A stretch of DNA of 44,005 bases, from assembly GCA_020847975.1 (NCBI GenBank), contig JADLBD010000275.1, positions 1 through 44,005 on the forward strand, given 5' to 3'. Below the pieces are notes generated by a model, which was given only the letters and a program-made list of their open reading frames with translations, made no database searches and was not told the DNA's origin. This DNA comes from Bryobacterales bacterium (lineage in GTDB: Bacteria > Acidobacteriota > Terriglobia > Bryobacterales > Bryobacteraceae). The position numbers were made by a program, and so were the translations under genes. Below are positions 15,514 to 23,822 of the stretch, piece by piece. Numbering within the stretch: the first letter of the stretch is position 1; each line of letters starts with the position of its first letter.

Positions 15514-18500
15514 CTACCAGTAGACCTTCAGCGCCACCTGCATCTGGCGCGGATTGTTCACCTGGCCGTTGACCACACCAAAGGCCGTCGAGTTCAGATT
15601 CGTGTTTCCCGTGTTGAACACAGTCCGGTTGAACATGTTGAACATCTCCCAACGAAAATCCGCGTGGAAAGACTCCGTGATGGGGAACGTCTTCGCCATG
15701 CTGATGTTCTCGTTGAACTCCGGGAATGCACGCAGCTTCGGATTGTAGTGCGTCGAGTTGCCGAACTGATCAATAGGCTGAGACGGGAACGTTGCTCGAT
15801 CCATAAAACGGTCCACTGCCGGATCGAACTTATCACCTTTTACCGGCGCGCGCCACTTATCATACGTAGTAATCACCGGGCGGGTGAAGGAATTGAAAAT
15901 GGGAAACGGATTGTTGCGCGCCAGCGAAATGGGGAACCCGCTCCCGCAGGTGAGGATGCCACCGGCGCGCCAGCCGCCCAGGATTCCATTCACCAGGCCG
16001 CCGCGATTCAGAAACTGCTTCCCCTTCCCGAACGGCAGTTCATAGATGGTGGACATCTTCAGGGAGTGCGTCTGGTCGAACTGCCCGATCGATTTTTCCA
16101 GCCTGCGGTTGTACTGGTCCTGCGATCCGGAGCCGCTCACGTCATAGTTGTCCGCATCGGTCAGGATCTTCGAGAAGGTGTAGTTCCACTGAAACGTGAG
16201 CCCGGCGGAATAGCGCCGCTCCGCTTTGATCACCAGCGCGTGATAGGTGGAATGGCCGCTCTTGTCCCCGCCCTGGCTGCCGGTCACCACGCTCTGGTAT
16301 TGCGGATAGGGCCGCAGCGCCTGAGCCACAGTCCGAACGGTCTGAACTGACTTGTCCGTGAAATTCGGATAAGGCGGTGTGATGCCCGCCGCCCTCGCCG
16401 GCGCCGAACTGATATCGCTGCGCAACAGGTTGATCGCCTGGGTGGCTCCAAACCGGTTAATGAAATCGTTCAGATAAACTGTCGGCATCTGGTTGAGATT
16501 CACCAGCCCCGCCTGCAAATGGGACCCTATCAGGGCGTTGTAGTTCACCTCGAGCACGGTATTCGTCGAAAGCTGCCGCTGGATGGATGCCGTCCAGAAC
16601 AGGTTCTCCGGAGCACGCGCCGCGTCGCTCAACTGCCAGAAGTCCACATTCAGGTTGTTCTGAAACGCGGGATCGATCTGCGGCGGGAGTTTGTAGGGCG
16701 GCAGGCCGTTGTCCCAGTTGTAGAGGCTCGTCACTCCCTGGTCGCCGGAGTTGAATGCGTACTGCCCGATGAAACCGGCGAAGTGCCCGCTGCCGCTCAC
16801 CACCGTCACTTTGCTGAAGGAGCGTCCGAAGCCGGCGCGAAAGACCGTCTTGTCATTCACCGAGTAGGCAAGCCCGGCGCGCGGCCCAAGCGCTCCATAC
16901 CAGCCGGGAACCAGGCTGCGGGTGTTCTCGCGACCCGGCCCGAATCCCGCAAACCGCAGCGCTCCAGGGTAGTTGTTTACCGCCGGATTAGGCCGGTCCG
17001 GCGTGAAGTCCGAGTATTGATCCGATCCTTCCACCGGCGGGAGCGTGAATTCATAACGGAGGCCGAGGTTGACAGTGAGCCTGCGGTTGACGCGCCAGTC
17101 ATCCTGAAGATAGAAGCCGTGGTAGCGGTACATCTGCGCCACGAAGCGGTCCGTCTCCGTTCGCCCGCTGAAGGCTTCCCCCAGCAGGAATGATGCGAAC
17201 GAGGAGCCGCTGTTAAAACTGGTTGCTCCCGGAACGGATGTGCTCAAAAAGCTGAACCCGGCGCGGCCCGAGATATCCTGCTGCCCGAAGCCGTTGGCCC
17301 GTTGGCTCTGGAACGCATACCCCATCTTGAGCGTGTGCGTGCCGCGTATGTAGCTCAGGTCTTCCTTGATGGACCACAGCGGCTGTTCCGTGCCGTTGTC
17401 CGCCACGCCGCCCCAACCGTTGAATTCGGTGAAGGTGACTCCGGGAAAGTTCACGTTGCAATCTACTGAATTCTTAAAGCACAACCCTTTCCCCTTCCAG
17501 CCGCCGCCCACGTTTGGAGAGAACGAATCCTTCGAAAAGAGGTTGCCCCCGATGGCAAAGTGGTTCAGCATGCGGGGTGAAATCGTCCAGTCGTAGGTGA
17601 GGCGGTGCGACTCGGTTTCATAGAGCTGCGCCTGCCCGTCCCACAGCGGCAGCGGCAATCCCGGAGGTCCGCCGGCGCCCACTTCCTGGCGGTAGGACGT
17701 GCCGTTGTAGAAATAGCCGAGCTTGTGATTGGAATTGATGGCGTGATCAAAGCGCAGGCTCCCTTTGTCCTGCGGGTTCTGCAGTGTTCCCGAGGTCGTG
17801 ATGAAGTTATCCCGTACGTAACCGATCGATCCCGGCACGCCGCCGCGGTTCGGCTTCACCGCTTGGCCGTAGGGGATTAGCGCTTTACTGAACGTGCTGA
17901 AACGGGAAGCCGGGATCATGTTGCCGGCAAACGGTGCGCGAATCATACCGCTGCCGTTCGGATTCAGGCGTGTCGTCGCGGGATCGTAGATGAGCAGAAG
18001 ATTGTTCTTCGCGTCCACCCAATTCGTGAAGTCTCCGTTGTACATCTCCGGAGCCGGCACCGTGCGGATGATATCGTTCGCCCCGACGCGGTTACGGAAC
18101 CCTTCATACGCCAAAAAGAAGAACGTCCGGTCGCGCCCGTTATAGATCTTCGGAATCCGTACCGGACCGCCGAATGACGCGCCGAAATCGTTCTGTTTGT
18201 AAACAGACCGTGACTTGGCGAAGAACCCGCGCGCATCCAACTTCTCATTTCTTAGAAAATCGTATGCCGATCCGTGAAACTCGTTCGTGCCCGATTTGGA
18301 CGAGAACGTCATCACGCCCCCGCCGGCCTGTCCGTATTCGGCCTTGAAGCCGTTGGTGTCCACCGAGAATTCCGTGATGGCTTCGAGTGACGGCGTCGTG
18401 TAGGCGATTTCCACCGCGTCCGCCGCGCGGTTCGTGGTGACGGAAACACCGTCGAGGGTGGCATCCCACGCCTTGGCCTGCCCGCCGCCTAATGCGATTC

Positions 18501-19002
18501 TGCCTCCGCTGCTGCGCGCCTCCGGCGTGATTCGCACCAGGTCGAAGGGACTTCGCAGGGCGCCGCCGACCACCAGCGGCAGTTCGTCCACCAGTTTGTT
18601 CTGGACCGCGGTGCTGACTTTCGCGTTCTCTGTCTGCACCTGCGCCACGCTGGCATTCACTTCAACCGTTTCCGTAACTCCTCCGATCTCGAGGCTGGTG
18701 TCTACGCGGAGTGTGGACGCCGCGGTGAGCGTGAGGCCTTCCCGCCGGAATCGTTTGAAGCCCGGCGCGGCCGCTTCCAGACGGTATTGGCCGGGAACGA
18801 GGTTTGGAACGTTATAGCCGCCCGTGGCCGTGGTCACCACGGTGGTCGCTTGATTGGTGGATATGTTTGTCACGATGACAGTAGCGCCGGCGATGCTTGC
18901 CCGCGTTGTGTCCGTGATGGCGCCCGTGATGTTGCCGCGTTCCGTTTGCCCGTAGAGGGAAACAACAGCGGCAGTCAATGCGAGGATTGACTTGCGTGAC
19001 AT
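15514..19002 (-). CDS. TonB-dependent receptor, Oar-like, with carboxypeptidase-regulatory domain (copy 1)
   Basis: The 1162-residue outer-membrane protein has a signal peptide (to about residue 19). A CarboxypepD_reg/CnaB-like beta domain spans about 24-105 and contains GNITGAITDTTRASIAGATV and YNVPNLVPGQYRLEA. A plug domain follows at about 110-240, with GQAKAWDATLDGVSVTTNRA and NEFHGSAYDFLRNEKLDARG. The rest is a beta-barrel that ends in an aromatic beta-signal (QMQVALKVYW). This architecture is characteristic of the large receptors expanded in Acidobacteria and presumed to import oligomers or siderophore-like ligands. ATG 19002 follows an AGGAG site. Upstream lie a -10 box and a palindrome overlapping the -35 position. 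It is a tandem paralogue, of exactly equal length, of the next gene at 19140-22628. The ligand is unknown. Confidence 0.92.
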   Translation of the reverse strand: MSRKSILALTAAVVSLYGQTERGNITGAITDTTRASIAGATVIVTNISTNQATTVVTTATGGYNVPNLVPGQYRLEAAAPGFKRFRREGLTLTAASTLRVDTSLEIGGVTETVEVNASVAQVQTENAKVSTAVQNKLVDELPLVVGGALRSPFDLVRITPEARSSGGRIALGGGQAKAWDATLDGVSVTTNRAADAVEIAYTTPSLEAITEFSVDTNGFKAEYGQAGGGVMTFSSKSGTNEFHGSAYDFLRNEKLDARGFFAKSRSVYKQNDFGASFGGPVRIPKIYNGRDRTFFFLAYEGFRNRVGANDIIRTVPAPEMYNGDFTNWVDAKNNLLLIYDPATTRLNPNGSGMIRAPFAGNMIPASRFSTFSKALIPYGQAVKPNRGGVPGSIGYVRDNFITTSGTLQNPQDKGSLRFDHAINSNHKLGYFYNGTSYRQEVGAGGPPGLPLPLWDGQAQLYETESHRLTYDWTISPRMLNHFAIGGNLFSKDSFSPNVGGGWKGKGLCFKNSVDCNVNFPGVTFTEFNGWGGVADNGTEQPLWSIKEDLSYIRGTHTLKMGYAFQSQRANGFGQQDISGRAGFSFLSTSVPGATSFNSGSSFASFLLGEAFSGRTETDRFVAQMYRYHGFYLQDDWRVNRRLTVNLGLRYEFTLPPVEGSDQYSDFTPDRPNPAVNNYPGALRFAGFGPGRENTRSLVPGWYGALGPRAGLAYSVNDKTVFRAGFGRSFSKVTVVSGSGHFAGFIGQYAFNSGDQGVTSLYNWDNGLPPYKLPPQIDPAFQNNLNVDFWQLSDAARAPENLFWTASIQRQLSTNTVLEVNYNALIGSHLQAGLVNLNQMPTVYLNDFINRFGATQAINLLRSDISSAPARAAGITPPYPNFTDKSVQTVRTVAQALRPYPQYQSVVTGSQGGDKSGHSTYHALVIKAERRYSAGLTFQWNYTFSKILTDADNYDVSGSGSQDQYNRRLEKSIGQFDQTHSLKMSTIYELPFGKGKQFLNRGGLVNGILGGWRAGGILTCGSGFPISLARNNPFPIFNSFTRPVITTYDKWRAPVKGDKFDPAVDRFMDRATFPSQPIDQFGNSTHYNPKLRAFPEFNENISMAKTFPITESFHADFRWEMFNMFNRTVFNTGNTNLNSTAFGVVNGQVNNPRQMQVALKVYW

Positions 19003-19045
19003 ATCTTATGGATCTCCTGACCGGGATTTGAAAAACTTGTCACGC

Positions 19046-19051
19046 AGTATA
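19046..19051 (-). promoter_or_regulatory. Putative -10 box (TATACT) of receptor copy 1
   Basis: On the minus strand the sequence TTGATATACT (19055-19046) contains TATACT, 43 bases before ATG 19002. The same ten bases occur upstream of receptor copy 2 (22670-22661), while the flanking intergenic sequence is otherwise different. Conservation of just this block supports a shared core promoter. Confidence 0.45.
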
Positions 19052-19065
19052 TCAACGAATAATCA

Positions 19066-19080
19066 AGTAAACGGGTTACT
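19066..19080. promoter_or_regulatory. 15-bp palindrome over the -35 position of receptor copy 1
   Basis: AGTAA and TTACT flank a 5-base centre, giving AGTAAACGGGTTACT. The site lies 14 bases upstream of the -10 box, where the -35 hexamer would sit, as expected of a repressor operator. Its form resembles LacI-family operators with a central CG. No equivalent palindrome is seen before receptor copy 2. Confidence 0.42.
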
Positions 19081-19139
19081 AAATTATCGTTAATCGAACT
19101 TTCGCCGCCCACCCCTGCCGGTGCGCCGTCGTTCCCAAT

Positions 19140-22100
19140 CTACCAGTACACTTTCAGGGCCACCTGCATCTGCCGCGGGCTGTTCACTTGTCCGTTCACC
19201 ACTCCAAAAGCTGTCGAATTGAGGTTTGCGTTGCCGGTATTGAATACCGTGCGATTGAACATGTTGAACATCTCCCAGCGGAAGTCCGCCCGGAAGGACT
19301 CTTTGATGGGGAAGGTCTTCCCCATGCTGATATTCTCATTGAAATCGGGAAAGGCTCTTACTTTCGGGTTGTAGCGCGTTGCGTTTCCAAACCGATCGGT
19401 CGGCTGCGCGGGGAACGCCGCGAGGTTCAGGAACCTGTCCACCGCGGGATCGAACTTGTCCCCCTGAAGCGGCGCGCGCCAGTTGTCATAGCTGGTTACC
19501 ACGGGTCTGGTGAACGAGTTGAAAATCGGAAACGGATTGTTCCGCGAGAGGGCGATCGGGAAGCCGCTCGCATAGGCGAAGATGCCGCCCAGCCGCCACC
19601 CGCCAAGCACCGCGTTCACCAGTCCTCCGCGGTTCAGGAACTGCTTTCCCTTGCCGAAAGGCAATTCGTAAATCGTGGATAGCTTCAGCGAATGCGTTTG
19701 ATCAAACTGGCCGATCGACTTCTCCAGGCGCCGGTTGTACTGATCCTGTGAGCCGGATCCGCTGACGTCGTAGTTGTCCGAATCCGTAAGAATTTTCGAA
19801 AGCGTGTAGTTCCACTGGAATGTCAGTCCCGACGAATAGCGCCGTTCGGCCTTGATCACCAGGGCGTGATAGGTGGAATGCCCGCTTTTGTCCCCGCCTT
19901 GCGAACCCGTCACGACGTTCTGGTACTGCGGATACGGCCGCAATGCCTGCGCCACCGTGCGCACCAGTTGCACTTTCGGATCCGTGAAGTTTGCATAGGG
20001 AATCGGAATTCCGGCCGATCTTGCCGCCGCCGAATTGATATCTCCGCGCAGCAGATTCAGGGCCTGCGTTGCTCCGAAGCGGGTGATGAAATCGTTCAGA
20101 TACGCCGTCGGCATTTGGTTGATGTTCACCAGCCCGGTTTGCAGATGCGAGCCGGTGGTGGCGTTATAGCCCACTTCGAGAACCGTGTTCGACGAGAGTT
20201 GCCGCTGAATGGAAGCCGTCCAGAACAGGTTTTCCGGAGCCCGCGCCGCATCTCTGAGTTGCCAGTGATCCACATCCAGGTTGTTCTGGAACGAGGGATC
20301 GATCTGCGGCGGCAGTTTATACGGCGGAAGGCCGTTGTCCACGTTAAACAGCGTCGTGATGCCCTGGTCGCCCGAGTTGAATGCATACTGCCCGATGAAG
20401 CCGGCAAAATGCCCGCTGCCGCTGACCACCGTCACCTTGCTGAACGAGCGTCCGAAGCCGGCGCGGAAGACTGTCTTGTCATTCACCGTGTACGCCAGTC
20501 CCGCGCGTGGACCGATTGCTCCGTACCACCCGGGCACCAGGCTGCGAGTGTTCTCCCGCCCCGGTCCGAATCCGGCAAACCGCAGCGCCCCGGGATAGTT
20601 GTTCACCGCCGGGTTCGGACGGTCCGGCGTGAAATCCGAATACTGGTCGCTGCCTTCCACCGGCGGCAGCGTAAACTCGTAGCGCAGTCCCAGGTTGAGA
20701 ATCAGCTTGCGGTTCACCCGCCAATCGTCCTGGAAGTAGAAGCCGTGATAGCGGTACAGTTGCGCCACGAAACGGTCCGTCTCCGTGCGTCCGCTGATGG
20801 CGTCCCCCAGCAGGAAAGAAGCGAATGAAGATCCGCTATTGAAGCTGGTGGCGCCCGGCACGGACGTGCTCAGGAAGCTGAATCCGGCGCGCCCGGCGAT
20901 ATCCTGCTGCCCGAATCCATTGGCGCGCTGGCTTTGGAACGAGTAGCCCATCTTGAAGGTGTGGGTGCCGTGAATGTAGCTCAGGTCCTCCTTGATCGAC
21001 CACAGCGGCTGTTCGGTGCCGTTGTCCGCTGTGGCGCCCCAGCCGCTGAATTCGGTGAACGTAATTCCCGGAAAGTTTACATTGCAGTCCACGGCATTCT
21101 TGAGGCAGATTCCCTTCGCCTTCCAACCCCCGCCGACGGCCGGAGAGAACGAGTCCTTCGAGAACAGGTTGCCGCCGATTGCAAGATGGTTCAGCATCCG
21201 CGGGGAGATTGTCCAGTCGTAAGTGAGTCGGTGCGATTCGGTTTCATACAACTGCGCCTGCCCGTCCCACAGCGGAACCGGCAATCCGGGAGGTCCGCCC
21301 GCGCCTACTTCCTGGCGATAGGACGTCCCGTTGTAGAAGTAGCCCAGCTTGTGATTGGTGCTGATGGCATGGTCAAACCTCAGGCTGCCCTTGTCCTGAG
21401 GATTCAGGAGCGTCCCGGAAGTGGTGATGAAGTTGTCCCGCACATATCCGATGGTGCCGGGCACGCCTCCTCTGTTCGGCTTCACCGTCTGGCCATACGG
21501 CAGCACGGACTTGGTGAAAGCGGCAAATCGGGACGTGGGGATCTGATTTCCCCCGAACGGCGTGCGCACGAATCCGCTGCCGCTCGGGTTCGCGCGGGTC
21601 GTCGCCGGATCATAGATCTGGAGAAGGTTGTTGCGGCTGTCCACCCAGTTGCTGAAATCGCCGTTGTACATTTCCGGCGTGGGCACGCTCCTGATGGTGT
21701 CATTGGCGCCCACACGGTTGCGGAAGCCCTCGTATGCGACGAAAAAGAACGTACGGTTGCGGCCGTCATACAGCTTCGGAATCCGCACGGGACCGCCAAA
21801 GGATGCTCCGAAATCGTTCTGCTTGTACACGGACCGCGACTTGGCAAAGAATCCGCGTGCGTCCAGCTTTTCATTCCTCAGGAAATCATAGGCCGATCCG
21901 TGCCACTCGTTGGTGCCGGACTTCGAGGAAAACGTCATCACGCCGCCGCCGGCCTGTCCATACTCGGCTTTGAAGCCGTTGGTGTCCACCGCGAACTCGG
22001 TAATCGCTTCGAGGGACGGCGTCGTGTAGGCAATCTCCGCGGCGTCGGCGGCGCGGTTGGTGGTGACGGAAACGCCATCGAGCGTCGCCTCCCACGCCTT

Positions 22101-22628
22101 TGCCTGGCCGCCCCCCAAGGCAATCCGCGCGCCGCTGGCCCGAGCCTCTGATGTAATCCGCACAAGATCGAACGGACTGCGCAAGGCTCCGCCCACCACC
22201 AGCGGCAATTCATCCACCAGCTTGTTCTGCACCGCCGTCGTGACCCTGGCGTTCTCGGTCTGCACCTGCGCCACCGTAGCGTTGACTTCCACGGTCTCAC
22301 TGATCTGGCCCACTTCGAGCGTCGCATCCACACGCAATGTGGCAGCCGCGGTCAGAATCAATCCTTCCCGCCGCACGTGTTTGAACCCCTGAAGAGACAC
22401 TTCCAGCCGGTAGGGACCCGGAGGCAGGTTCGGCACGTTGTAAGCGCCGGTATCAGTGGTAAGTACGGACGTGCTCTGGTTGGTCGCGGTGTTTGTCACC
22501 ACAACGGAAGCGCCGGCCACCGCGGCTTGCGTTGTGTCCGTGACCGTGCCGGTGATGTTTCCGCGCTCGGTCTGCGCGTGCAGGAAAACCGCCGTAAAGG
22601 CGAACAGGACAACAGATCTGATCCTCAT
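19140..22628 (-). CDS. TonB-dependent receptor, Oar-like, with carboxypeptidase-regulatory domain (copy 2)
   Basis: This 1162-residue receptor has the same plan as copy 1: signal peptide (MRIRSVVLFAFTAVFLHAQ), CarboxypepD_reg domain with GNITGTVTDTTQAAVAGASV, plug with NEWHGSAYDFLRNEKLDARG and a beta-barrel ending QMQVALKVYW. I chose ATG 22628 because it begins the signal peptide and is preceded by GGAG; an in-frame start at 22670 would overlap the promoter. The ribosome site lies in one arm (22632-22640) of an imperfect hairpin whose other arm is 22650-22658, so translation may be restrained if the transcript begins upstream of it. It lies downstream of the VWFA gene and upstream of copy 1 on the same strand. 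The most divergent parts relative to copy 1 are the signal peptide and short segments of the barrel, where ligand contact would be expected to differ. Confidence 0.92.
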   Translation of the reverse strand: MRIRSVVLFAFTAVFLHAQTERGNITGTVTDTTQAAVAGASVVVTNTATNQSTSVLTTDTGAYNVPNLPPGPYRLEVSLQGFKHVRREGLILTAAATLRVDATLEVGQISETVEVNATVAQVQTENARVTTAVQNKLVDELPLVVGGALRSPFDLVRITSEARASGARIALGGGQAKAWEATLDGVSVTTNRAADAAEIAYTTPSLEAITEFAVDTNGFKAEYGQAGGGVMTFSSKSGTNEWHGSAYDFLRNEKLDARGFFAKSRSVYKQNDFGASFGGPVRIPKLYDGRNRTFFFVAYEGFRNRVGANDTIRSVPTPEMYNGDFSNWVDSRNNLLQIYDPATTRANPSGSGFVRTPFGGNQIPTSRFAAFTKSVLPYGQTVKPNRGGVPGTIGYVRDNFITTSGTLLNPQDKGSLRFDHAISTNHKLGYFYNGTSYRQEVGAGGPPGLPVPLWDGQAQLYETESHRLTYDWTISPRMLNHLAIGGNLFSKDSFSPAVGGGWKAKGICLKNAVDCNVNFPGITFTEFSGWGATADNGTEQPLWSIKEDLSYIHGTHTFKMGYSFQSQRANGFGQQDIAGRAGFSFLSTSVPGATSFNSGSSFASFLLGDAISGRTETDRFVAQLYRYHGFYFQDDWRVNRKLILNLGLRYEFTLPPVEGSDQYSDFTPDRPNPAVNNYPGALRFAGFGPGRENTRSLVPGWYGAIGPRAGLAYTVNDKTVFRAGFGRSFSKVTVVSGSGHFAGFIGQYAFNSGDQGITTLFNVDNGLPPYKLPPQIDPSFQNNLDVDHWQLRDAARAPENLFWTASIQRQLSSNTVLEVGYNATTGSHLQTGLVNINQMPTAYLNDFITRFGATQALNLLRGDINSAAARSAGIPIPYANFTDPKVQLVRTVAQALRPYPQYQNVVTGSQGGDKSGHSTYHALVIKAERRYSSGLTFQWNYTLSKILTDSDNYDVSGSGSQDQYNRRLEKSIGQFDQTHSLKLSTIYELPFGKGKQFLNRGGLVNAVLGGWRLGGIFAYASGFPIALSRNNPFPIFNSFTRPVVTSYDNWRAPLQGDKFDPAVDRFLNLAAFPAQPTDRFGNATRYNPKVRAFPDFNENISMGKTFPIKESFRADFRWEMFNMFNRTVFNTGNANLNSTAFGVVNGQVNSPRQMQVALKVYW

Positions 22629-22660
22629 AAACTCCACACCTCTGAACTTGGGGTGGAGCA

Positions 22661-22666
22661 AGTATA
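22661..22666 (-). promoter_or_regulatory. Putative -10 box (TATACT) of receptor copy 2
   Basis: TTGATATACT at 22670-22661 on the minus strand is identical to the block upstream of receptor copy 1. It lies 32 bases before ATG 22628. A -35 hexamer is not obvious. Confidence 0.42.
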
Positions 22667-22725
22667 TCAATTGTTGTCGATAACCGTCTTCCGAGTTGGT
22701 GAGAACTGTTACGCGAGGGCGGTCT

Positions 22726-23745
22726 TCACTTCGCGGCGTAGTAGCCGTCGCGGGTCTGCACGAGCAGGCCTTTGCGGTTCACGGCAAGAGTGATCTTCCG
22801 GTATCCTCCACTCCTGGTCTGGTCGGAGACGTATCCCAGGCTGTATTGGTGCCGCAGTTCCTCCTCAATCTGGCTGAACACTTTTTCGATGGGCTCGAAG
22901 TCCGACACCTCGAAGAATCCGCCTCCGGTTTCTTTGGAAAGCCGCTGGAGCGCTCGGCCTCCTTCCGTATCGCGCGGCAACCGCTGGAGCCAGCGCCTGC
23001 GCCGGTCGAATGGCTCGGGAACCTCTCCACCGTTCGCGATGGTGTCGTAAAAGAAAATGGAATAGATCAGCGTATCCGCGCGCTGCGCCGCCTCGATCGC
23101 CTCATTCAGGCTGACCATGCTTCCCGCATCCACGCCGTCCGTCATCAGGACCAGAGCCTTTCGTCCCGCTTGCTTCCTGGTCACTTCATTTGAAGCCATC
23201 ACGATCGCGTCATAAAGCGCCGTGCCAATCCCGGGTCCTCCACGGCGGCGCGGCGTATCCGGCCCGATGGGAGGGACATGGGGAGGCGGCCCCGGCGGAG
23301 GAATCGCCACCTGCACCAGCGCGGCCTCCAGAGCGGAACGGGATGGTGTCAGATCCTGAAGCAACTCCGGCGTCATTTCGAACCGCATCACAAAAGCCCG
23401 GTCATTGTCTTCCCGCAACACCTGGCGCAGAAAGCGGATGCTCGCGATCAACTCGGCCTTCAGCACGCGCCGCTGGCTGCGGCTGGTATCCACCAGCAGC
23501 CCTATCGTCAGCGGCAGGTCCGACTCCTGCGCAAAATAGCGGATGGATTGCGGCCGCCCGTCTTCCTTCAGCAGGAAGTCATCCTTCTTCAAGTCCCGGA
23601 TAATCTCTCCCCGCTTGTTGCGTACCGATGCGAGCAGGTTCACCACGCGCACCTCCGTGGAGAACGTGGTGGGCTCCTGCGCCGCTGCCAGCGCCGCCAG
23701 CGACAGCAGCAGTTCGCGCCGCGTGTATATATTTTCCTTCACCAT
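22726..23745 (-). CDS. VWFA-domain protein, TIGR03436 (Acidobacteria) type
   Basis: The 339-residue protein has a twin-Arg-like N-terminus (YTRRELLLSLAALAAAQ) and probably is exported. A short beta domain follows, with EVRVVNLLASVRNKRGEIIR and FLLKEDGRPQSIRYF. The von Willebrand factor A domain starts near residue 78 with LPLTIGLLVDTSRS, giving the MIDAS motif DTSRS at 86-90, and continues with LVLMTDGVDAGS, the fourth MIDAS segment. A Pro-rich insertion (PPPGPPPHVPP) lies between. This is the TIGR03436 family, abundant in Acidobacteria and of unknown function, possibly metal-dependent protein binding at the cell surface. ATG 23745 is taken as the start, with GTG 23751 as an alternative. It lies between the haem/copper protein and the receptor pair on the same strand. 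Confidence 0.87.
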   Translation of the reverse strand: MVKENIYTRRELLLSLAALAAAQEPTTFSTEVRVVNLLASVRNKRGEIIRDLKKDDFLLKEDGRPQSIRYFAQESDLPLTIGLLVDTSRSQRRVLKAELIASIRFLRQVLREDNDRAFVMRFEMTPELLQDLTPSRSALEAALVQVAIPPPGPPPHVPPIGPDTPRRRGGPGIGTALYDAIVMASNEVTRKQAGRKALVLMTDGVDAGSMVSLNEAIEAAQRADTLIYSIFFYDTIANGGEVPEPFDRRRRWLQRLPRDTEGGRALQRLSKETGGGFFEVSDFEPIEKVFSQIEEELRHQYSLGYVSDQTRSGGYRKITLAVNRKGLLVQTRDGYYAAK

Positions 23746-23822
23746 GTTCACCGATGCGCCAGGCGGCTGGAGGGTTACTCCCCAACATCCATGTTACGAT
23801 TTGCCGGCTGTTGCGCCGCGAT

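Larger units (their letters stand above)
15514..22628 (-). repeat. Tandem duplication of a 3.5-kb receptor gene
   Basis: Two 3489-base coding sequences lie head to tail with a 137-base gap. The proteins align end to end, both 1162 residues. In sampled stretches of 200-300 residues they agree at roughly 85-92% of positions by eye, while third codon positions differ often. Identity was not computed. Confidence 0.85.
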
